In this document: piece after piece, positions 1 to 4,053 of the stretch | How the letters are laid out: every line of letters begins with the position of its first letter | Numbering within the stretch: position 1 is the stretch's first letter | Assembly: GCA_024231375.1 (NCBI GenBank) | Contig: JAAEQP010000964.1 | Span: 1 to 5,619 of the forward strand | Origin: a bacterium | GTDB taxonomy: Bacteria; Hydrogenedentota; Hydrogenedentia; Hydrogenedentiales; SLHB01 | Reading direction: 5' to 3' | DNA length: 5,619 bases | The notes under the pieces: model-generated | The model's input: the letters and a program-made list of their open reading frames with translations, nothing else | What the model was told of the DNA's origin: nothing | Database searches by the model: none | Position numbers and translations under genes: made by a program

Positions 1-145
1 CGCCGAACTTGCTCGTGTCACCGAGGAGTTTCTCAAACCCGATCCTCGGGATGGGTCCCATGGTGAGTGCGACAACCGTGACGAGAATGGCCACCGGCTT
101 GAGCCAAGGGGCCGCGTCGTCCAGCCATTTGAGAGCATCTTTCAC
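1..145 (-). CDS. N-terminal part of a putative membrane-anchored protein, function unknown (runs off left edge)
   Basis: Reading leftward from a GTG at 145-143, 48 codons stay open to the window edge. The predicted protein begins MKDALKWLDDAAPWLKP. A hydrophobic stretch follows at about residues 17-32 (valine, alanine, leucine and threonine rich, ending GPIP), then a more polar tail with RIGFEKLLGD. This looks like a single N-terminal membrane segment or an uncleaved anchor. The GTG start is chosen because a GGGGAG Shine-Dalgarno-like sequence lies at 159-154, 8 bases upstream, and no alternative ATG in frame is as well placed. A candidate leftward promoter lies about 170 bases upstream, at 314-342. 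I do not recognise the family. Most of the protein lies outside the window, so no function is proposed. The frame is short, but the ribosome site and clean hydrophobic profile make it more likely real than not. Confidence 0.6.
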   Translation of the reverse strand, partial: MKDALKWLDDAAPWLKPVAILVTVVALTMGPIPRIGFEKLLGDTSKFG

Positions 146-313
146 TGTGCGCGCTCCCCGTTGCGTCGCTGAATCCAGCAGATCACTCCGTCATGAACGT
201 GCTGCGACTACGTTGGATGGAGTGCGGAAGGCGAGCGCGGCGCGGGGGCATGATTCGAGAAGGCGATGCGCAAGCCAATAGAATGTCTGGTTAGCAGCCC
301 CACCCAGTTGTCT
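146..313. other. Gene-free stretch, probable 5' leader of the leftmost minus-strand gene
   Basis: This is the first part of a 506-base gene-free interval (146-651). It contains the ribosome site of the leftmost gene at 154-159 and short out-of-frame ATG-to-stop runs on either strand, none with a good ribosome site. I see no tRNA, no riboswitch core that I can recognise and no terminator with a T-tract. If the promoter at 314-342 is used, this stretch is an untranslated leader of about 160 bases for the minus-strand gene, which is unusually long and may be worth folding. Confidence 0.4.
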
Positions 314-342
314 AGCGTAGCTTGTTCATAGGTTTCTGTCAA
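314..342 (-). promoter_or_regulatory. Candidate sigma70-type promoter for the leftmost minus-strand gene
   Basis: On the minus strand a perfect TTGACA (plus positions 342-337) is followed after 17 bases by TACGCT (319-314), which keeps the key T, A and final T of the -10 consensus. Transcription would start near 307 and run left into the gene beginning at 145. The -35 box lies inside the 19-bp palindrome at 335-353, so a repressor bound there would block this promoter. The -10 box is only moderate, and this is a pattern match without expression data. Confidence 0.4.
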
Positions 343-353
343 CACTTGACAGA
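335..353. promoter_or_regulatory. Perfect inverted repeat, candidate operator
   Basis: The sequence TCTGTCAACACTTGACAGA is an inverted repeat of two 8-base arms (335-342 and 346-353) around a 3-base centre, CAC. It provides a TTGACA hexamer on both strands and overlaps the -35 box of the leftward promoter. A 19-bp dyad of this size is typical of binding sites for dimeric helix-turn-helix repressors (GntR, TetR and similar families). No regulator gene is visible in the window, so the binding protein is unknown. A rightward promoter from this site has no good -10 box at 16-18 bases. Confidence 0.5.
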
Positions 354-414
354 TTCTGTTGGGTGGAGGTCAAGAGGCTCTCCGCTCAATCGGGAACATG
401 ACTGCCCGCTGGCC

Positions 415-443
415 TTGGGCGCGCGCCATTGAGTCGGTATAAT
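415..443 (+). promoter_or_regulatory. Promoter for the GHL10-like gene
   Basis: A perfect TATAAT at 438-443 is preceded, with the optimal 17-base spacer, by TTGGGC at 415-420, which keeps the TTG of the -35 box. Transcription would start at about 450. That is immediately before the transposable element at 455-614, so the element would be transcribed as part of the leader of the gene starting at 652. With the element and one copy of its target duplication (165 bases in total) removed, the leader would be about 37 bases, a normal distance, which supports this promoter as the ancestral one. Confidence 0.55.
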
Positions 444-449
444 CCGCTT

Positions 450-454
450 ACAGA
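450..454. repeat. Left copy of 5-bp target site duplication (ACAGA)
   Basis: ACAGA directly abuts the left terminal inverted repeat and is repeated exactly at 615-619 after the right terminal repeat. An exact 5-base direct repeat flanking an inverted-repeat-bounded block is the expected footprint of cut-and-paste transposition. Confidence 0.75.
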
Positions 455-614
455 GGGGCTGTTGAAGAAGTCTCAGCCGTGGCGCGTAGTCCGCGATAAG
501 CGGGGGACAGCCACCCATTGTCGCCCTAAGAAGGGCAATAATGGGACGCAAGAGCTTGGCAGTCCCCGTTTGTCGCTTCTGTTTTCGTGGGCACGCGACT
601 TTTTCAACAGCTCC
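455..614. mobile_element. 160-bp MITE-like non-autonomous transposable element
   Basis: The block is bounded by 18-base terminal inverted repeats. The left end (455-472) reads GGGGCTGTTGAAGAAGTC. The right end (597-614) read in reverse complement is GGAGCTGTTGAAAAAGTC, which differs at two positions. ACAGA flanks it on both sides (450-454, 615-619) as a 5-base target duplication. The interior is too short to encode a transposase and consists of nested hairpins (503-567). These are the defining traits of a miniature inverted-repeat element moved in trans by a DDE transposase encoded elsewhere. CTGTTGAAAAAGTC-type ends occur on several insertion sequence groups, but I cannot assign the parent family from the sequence alone. 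The element lies between the promoter at 415-443 and the ribosome site at 637-644 of the GHL10-like gene, so it lengthens and structures that gene's leader. Two mismatches between the ends suggest it is not a brand-new insertion. Confidence 0.8.
503..567. repeat. Nested REP-like hairpin inside the MITE
   Basis: The inner stem pairs CCCATTGTCGCCC (514-526) with GGGCAATAATGGG (533-545) around a TAAGAA loop, with one mismatch and one G-T pair. Outside it, GGGGACAGCC (503-512) pairs with GGCAGTCCCC (558-567) with one mismatch, leaving an asymmetric bulge of about 12 bases on the 3' side. The GGGGAC...GTCCCC stem with a bulge resembles REP-type palindromes associated with REP-associated tyrosine transposases (Y1 family); that resemblance is from memory, not a search. 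In RNA it would form a stable stem-loop in the leader of the downstream gene. Confidence 0.55.
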
Positions 615-619
615 ACAGA
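615..619. repeat. Right copy of 5-bp target site duplication (ACAGA)
   Basis: This exact copy of the ACAGA at 450-454 follows immediately after the right terminal inverted repeat. Joining the sequence across the two copies restores a short, ordinary leader for the downstream gene. Confidence 0.75.
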
Positions 620-620
620 C

Positions 621-644
621 CGGTACGTTACCGAAAGGGAGGAG
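621..644 (+). promoter_or_regulatory. Short hairpin plus strong ribosome binding site deciding the GTG start at 652
   Basis: GGGAGGAG at 637-644 is a near-perfect Shine-Dalgarno sequence 7 bases before the GTG at 652. Three bases upstream of it, CGGTA (621-625) and TACCG (629-633) form a small dyad around CGT. The strength and spacing of the ribosome site are the main reason for choosing GTG 652 over the in-frame ATG at 541. The hairpin is short, and its role in translation control is only a possibility. Confidence 0.65.
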
Positions 645-651
645 ACGGATA

Positions 652-3096
652 GTGTTCAGATTCAACGGCGCGATAGGCGTGGCAATCCTGATGGCGGCGG
701 TCGTGGGATGCGCAACAAGTGCGCAGGGGTTGCCTGAGGCGCTTGATTACGAATTGATTGCGCCGCAGGCCTTTGCCGACGAGGCGGCGGCGCGGGCGGC
801 GTGGGAGCCGATGTACGATTCAGCGCCGTTGTCGGTCGCGACGGTGGGTGGCCGCAAGGCGTTGCGTTGTCCATGCAACTTCGCGGACACCAGTCTGGAA
901 CGGGTGTCGTGGGACCTGGACGTGCCGTTGGACTTGGCCGGCGCGATGGGGGTGCAGTTTCGGTTCTACTGCCCGGACTCGTCGCCGGTGTCGACGTTCA
1001 ACCTCTACTTCCGCAGCGGCGGCGGCTGGTACGCCACGATCTTTGCGCCGGACGGTTCGTCGGGGTGGAGCACGGTCCGCATCACGAAGGGCGACATGGG
1101 CATCGAGGGCCAGCCTAAGGGTTGGGGCAGCATCGACCGAATCCGCATCTCGGCGTGGGCCGCGGAACGGCGGAACACGGAATTCTACCTGGCGGACCTG
1201 GGCATCCTGGGCGCGGACGCGCAGATCGTGCTTGTTCGCGGCGAATATGCCGCGCGACAGAGCGGAAGCGAGGCACGCAGCATTGAGCAGTTCGCCAAGG
1301 CCATGGGACAACGGTTGACCGACTTGGGCTTGGCCTATGTGCCCATGAGCGACATCGACGTGTCGGCGAAGCATCTTGCGGGCAAGAAGTTGCTGATTCT
1401 CCCGTACAACCCCGCGTTGCCGCCGGGATTCAGCGAGACCGTGAAAGACTTCGTAGCATCCGGCGGCAAACTGATGTCGTTCTATATGCTCCACCCGGAA
1501 TTGGGGAGCGTGATTGGGATGAAGCGCGGAACGCACATGAAAGCGCAGTACGACGGGCAGTTTTCGTCGATGCGGACCGTGGACGGCGCGTTGCCGGGGT
1601 TGCCCGCGAGCACGGAACAGCGGTCGTGGAACATCTCGACGGCGTCGCCGGTGCCGGGCAGGGCGAAAGTGGCGGCGGTCTGGTGCGATGCGGATGGCAA
1701 ATCGACGGGCGAACCGGCGGTCATCGTGTCGGACACGACCATCCATATGACCCACGTGATGCTCACGGACGACCCGGGCAACAAACTGCGGATGCTGTTG
1801 GCCATGGTGATGCGGTTCGCGCCGGAGTGCGGCCAGGAAGCGGCGGAAAGTCATGTCCGCCGCATCGGGGAAGCGGGCGGCCTTGGTTCCTTCGAGAACC
1901 TTGTGGCCTTTGTAAGACGGAACGCGAAGCGCGACGAACCGATGACATGGTTGAAGCAGGCGGACCGGTTGCGAACGGACGCGGCGCGACTGGCGGCGAA
2001 GGACGATGTGTTCGGCGCCATGGAGAAAGCGGTGCAGAGCCGGGAGTACGCGTTGCGGGCGTTCTGCGCGGCGCAGAAATCGGAACGGGGCGAACACCGG
2101 GCATTCTGGTGCCATGACGCCATGGGTGTGGATGGGATGACGTGGGACGAGGCGGTGAAGACCCTGGCCGACAACGGGTTCACGGCAATCCTGCCGAACA
2201 TGCTCTGGGGCGGCACGGCCTACTACGAGAGCGATGTGTTGCCGCGGTCGTGGCAGTTGGCGGAGCACGGCGACCAGATTGCCGAGTGTCTGGCGGCCTG
2301 CAAGAAGTACGGGGTCGAGTGCCACGTGTGGAAGGTGAACTTCAACATGAGTTCGAAGGCGAAACCCGCCTTCGTGAAACAGATGGTGAATGAGGGCCGC
2401 GTCCAAGTGGCACTCGACGGCACGCGTGAGGACACCTGGCTGTGTCCCTCCCATCCCGCGAACCAGCAGTTGGAGATCGATTCCATGGTCGAGGTGGCCA
2501 TGAAGTACGACGTGGACGGGGTCCATTTCGACTACATCCGGTACCCGGACGACACGCATTGTTTCTGCGCGGGATGCCGGAAACGGTTCGAGGCGTCGCT
2601 GGGGCGAAAGGTGAAGAACTGGCCCGCGGACGCGCGCAACGACGAAGCGTTGAAGGCCCGGTGGAACGAATTCCGACGCACCCAGATCACGACGGTCGTG
2701 GAAGGCGTACACCGTCGGTTGCGCAAGGATAGGCCCAAGGTGGAGATCTCGGCGGCCGTGTTCCGCAATTGGCCGATTCACCGAGACTCGGTGGCCCAGG
2801 ACTGGAAGGTCTGGTGCGACAAGGGATACCTGGACTTCGTGTGCCCCATGGACTACGTGCCGCAGAACGGCACCTTCGACAACATGGTGGCGCAGCAGGT
2901 GGGATGGGCCGGCGATGTGCCGGTGTATCCGGGCATCGGATTGTCGTGTTGGCCGGACCGCACGGACATCGTGAAGCTCATCCAGCAGATCGAGATCACG
3001 CGCAAACACAAGACCGGCGGATTCACCATCTTCAACTACGGCGTGACGGAAGCGGATGTGGTGGTGCCGCAATGCGGGCTTGGCGTGACGCGGTAG
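652..3096 (+). CDS. Exported multidomain glycoside-hydrolase-like protein, GHL10/DUF187 type (putative lipoprotein)
   Basis: The 814-residue protein starts at a GTG behind a strong ribosome site. Residues 1-26 are a signal sequence with hydrophobic core GVAILMAAVV. VVGC at 17-20 could be a lipobox, giving an outer-surface lipoprotein, although cleavage after TSA at 24 is also possible. Residues about 27-187 look like a jelly-roll carbohydrate-binding-type domain (pattern W-STVRI, GWGSIDRIRIS, FYLADLGILG). Residues about 190-392 look like a class I amidotransferase-fold domain as found in some glycosidases (KKLLILPYNPALP, FVASGGKLMSFY). A helical linker follows, then a barrel at about 484-805. 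The barrel carries the GHL10 signature YDVDGVHFDYIRYPD at 619-633 with D622 and D627, then CFCAGC (637-642), VEISAAVF (697-704), CPMDY (731-735) and GGFTIFNYG (789-797). GHL10 proteins are predicted polysaccharide-cleaving enzymes; the substrate here is unknown. The leader carries a MITE. The gene is convergent with the methyltransferase, 10 bases apart. Family assignment of the barrel is firm; the N-terminal domains are inferred from pattern. Confidence 0.88.
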   Translation: MFRFNGAIGVAILMAAVVGCATSAQGLPEALDYELIAPQAFADEAAARAAWEPMYDSAPLSVATVGGRKALRCPCNFADTSLERVSWDLDVPLDLAGAMGVQFRFYCPDSSPVSTFNLYFRSGGGWYATIFAPDGSSGWSTVRITKGDMGIEGQPKGWGSIDRIRISAWAAERRNTEFYLADLGILGADAQIVLVRGEYAARQSGSEARSIEQFAKAMGQRLTDLGLAYVPMSDIDVSAKHLAGKKLLILPYNPALPPGFSETVKDFVASGGKLMSFYMLHPELGSVIGMKRGTHMKAQYDGQFSSMRTVDGALPGLPASTEQRSWNISTASPVPGRAKVAAVWCDADGKSTGEPAVIVSDTTIHMTHVMLTDDPGNKLRMLLAMVMRFAPECGQEAAESHVRRIGEAGGLGSFENLVAFVRRNAKRDEPMTWLKQADRLRTDAARLAAKDDVFGAMEKAVQSREYALRAFCAAQKSERGEHRAFWCHDAMGVDGMTWDEAVKTLADNGFTAILPNMLWGGTAYYESDVLPRSWQLAEHGDQIAECLAACKKYGVECHVWKVNFNMSSKAKPAFVKQMVNEGRVQVALDGTREDTWLCPSHPANQQLEIDSMVEVAMKYDVDGVHFDYIRYPDDTHCFCAGCRKRFEASLGRKVKNWPADARNDEALKARWNEFRRTQITTVVEGVHRRLRKDRPKVEISAAVFRNWPIHRDSVAQDWKVWCDKGYLDFVCPMDYVPQNGTFDNMVAQQVGWAGDVPVYPGIGLSCWPDRTDIVKLIQQIEITRKHKTGGFTIFNYGVTEADVVVPQCGLGVTR

Positions 3097-3106
3097 GGTA
3101 CTCCGC

Positions 3107-3850
3107 TCAGGCCTCCGGTTTGCGCAGAAGGTAGATGGCGAAAAGCGGAACCCGCAGGTTGTCGTCCACGTCGGGGTATGCGGCGATCTGTTCCGCGCTG
3201 GGGGTCGGCTCGCGCAGGCCTTCGAGCACGAACCCGGACGCGATGAATCCGTTTATGTACGTCGACAGAGTCCGGTGGACATTCTGCAGTATCTCACCGT
3301 GCATCCCCATCTCTCGGATGCTCTCGTCGAAGTAGTTGTCCAGCTTGAAATGGATCTTGGTTCCGTCCTCTTCCTTCAGCCATCCGAATGCCGCGGTGAT
3401 CATGGGCTGCAAGTTGCACACGACGAAGCGTCCGCCGGGTCTGAGGACGCGGTACGCCGCGCTCAGCGCCGCGTCAAGGTCGGGAATGTCCACCAATGTG
3501 ACGAAAGACACGGCCAGGTCGAAGGCGGCGTCCGGCATTTGGTCGAGGGTTTGGGCGTCGCCGACGAGATAGGTCTCGTCATCCACGCAATGGGCCTGGG
3601 CGTACTCAATGAATTCAGGGCAGATGTCCACACCGGTCACACGGGCGCCGCCTTCCGCCAGCATTCGGCAGAACCGTCCTTCGCCGCAGGCGATGTCGAT
3701 GACGTCCTTGCCGGTCACGTCGCCGACGGCTTCCAGCATCCACGCGTCCAGGAGGCCGTCGCGGTAGATGTTGCGTCCAGCGGCGGTTTCTTCAATCCAC
3801 GCTGGCGCAAGCGCACGCCACTGGTTCCGCATCCGGTCGTGGTCGATCAT
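3107..3850 (-). CDS. Class I SAM-dependent methyltransferase (Methyltransf_11/25-like)
   Basis: This 247-residue cytoplasmic protein transfers a methyl group from S-adenosylmethionine to an unidentified, probably small-molecule, acceptor. The Rossmann-fold signatures are clear: motif I DIACGEGRF (52-60), the acidic ribose-binding residue at the end of strand 2 in GVD (D75), GDA at 97-99, the strand 4 region FDLAVSFVTLVDIPD (110-124) and the LRPGG turn (136-140). The C-terminal part (HRTLSTYINGFIASGF, then LREPTPS) is typical of a common bacterial family of this length, about 240-250 residues. The ATG at 3850 is chosen because GGGGGA lies 8 bases upstream. The frame stays open to a GTG at 3931, but that extension has no ribosome site and runs through the gene's own predicted promoter. 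The gene is divergent from the exported glycosidase-like gene at 4054 and convergent with the GHL10-like gene. Fold assignment is firm; substrate cannot be told. Confidence 0.92.
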   Translation of the reverse strand: MIDHDRMRNQWRALAPAWIEETAAGRNIYRDGLLDAWMLEAVGDVTGKDVIDIACGEGRFCRMLAEGGARVTGVDICPEFIEYAQAHCVDDETYLVGDAQTLDQMPDAAFDLAVSFVTLVDIPDLDAALSAAYRVLRPGGRFVVCNLQPMITAAFGWLKEEDGTKIHFKLDNYFDESIREMGMHGEILQNVHRTLSTYINGFIASGFVLEGLREPTPSAEQIAAYPDVDDNLRVPLFAIYLLRKPEA

Positions 3851-3885
3851 CGTGATTTCCCCCTGGAGTTGAGTTGCCCCGAAGC

Positions 3886-3911
3886 TGCGCATATCCCTCC
3901 CACTATGCGCA
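3886..3911. promoter_or_regulatory. Paired palindrome over the methyltransferase promoter, candidate operator
   Basis: TGCGCATA (3886-3893) and TATGCGCA (3904-3911) form a perfect 8-base inverted repeat around a 10-base spacer. Each arm also contains the palindrome TGCGCA, and the two copies are offset by 20 bases, about two helical turns, so they lie on the same DNA face. The repeat overlaps the -10 edge and predicted start (about 3904) of the methyltransferase promoter. The outer arm would scarcely be transcribed, so a protein-binding site is more likely than an RNA hairpin. The binding protein is unknown. Confidence 0.5.
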
Positions 3912-3939
3912 CTGTAGGGAAGACCGATCACCGTGGCAA
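3911..3939 (-). promoter_or_regulatory. Promoter for the methyltransferase gene
   Basis: On the minus strand TTGCCA (plus 3939-3934) and TACAGT (3916-3911) are separated by the optimal 17 bases. They match the sigma70 consensus at 5 of 6 and 4 of 6 positions. Transcription would begin at about 3904 and leave a leader of about 54 bases before the ATG at 3850. The promoter lies within the longer open frame that starts at 3931, which argues against that longer start. Confidence 0.6.
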
Positions 3940-3985
3940 ATGCGTGACTTCACATCGGCGAGGACCGACGCGCGGACGTGAACCC

Positions 3986-4014
3986 TTGATCGCCCCGGTT
4001 CGTGCCCCTACCAT
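3986..4014 (+). promoter_or_regulatory. Promoter for the right-hand exported glycosidase-like gene
   Basis: TTGATC (3986-3991) and TACCAT (4009-4014) have a 17-base spacer, and each matches the sigma70 consensus at 4 of 6 positions. The start would be near 4021, giving a leader of about 33 bases. Its -35 box is 46 bases from the divergent methyltransferase -35 box, so the two promoters share a compact control region with no overlap of core elements. Confidence 0.45.
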
Positions 4015-4053
4015 TGCGTGGCATCCCATAGACCAACGAAGTGAGGCACTCCG

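Noticed and set aside
9..281. Plus-strand frame of 90 codons at the left edge
   Set aside because: Its composition is Ser/Arg/Ala-rich with no ribosome site, and it overlaps the minus-strand frame with a ribosome site and a membrane segment.
346..375. Rightward promoter from the TTGACA at 346-351
   Set aside because: No acceptable -10 hexamer lies 16-18 bases downstream; the TATAAT at 438-443 with its own -35 box is far better.
820..3072. Minus-strand frame of 750 codons opposite the GHL10-like gene
   Set aside because: It lies entirely antisense to a well-supported gene, is very rich in His, Arg and Pro with no recognisable domain, and long stop-free antisense frames are expected opposite GC-rich coding sequence.
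3068..3078. Small dyad CCGCAATGCGG near the end of the GHL10-like gene as a terminator
   Set aside because: It has a stem of only four bases, lies inside the coding region and has no following T-tract.
3851..3931. Upstream GTG start at 3931 adding 27 residues to the methyltransferase
   Set aside because: No ribosome site precedes it, the extension covers the predicted -10 box and start site, and family members normally begin near MRNQW-type residues.
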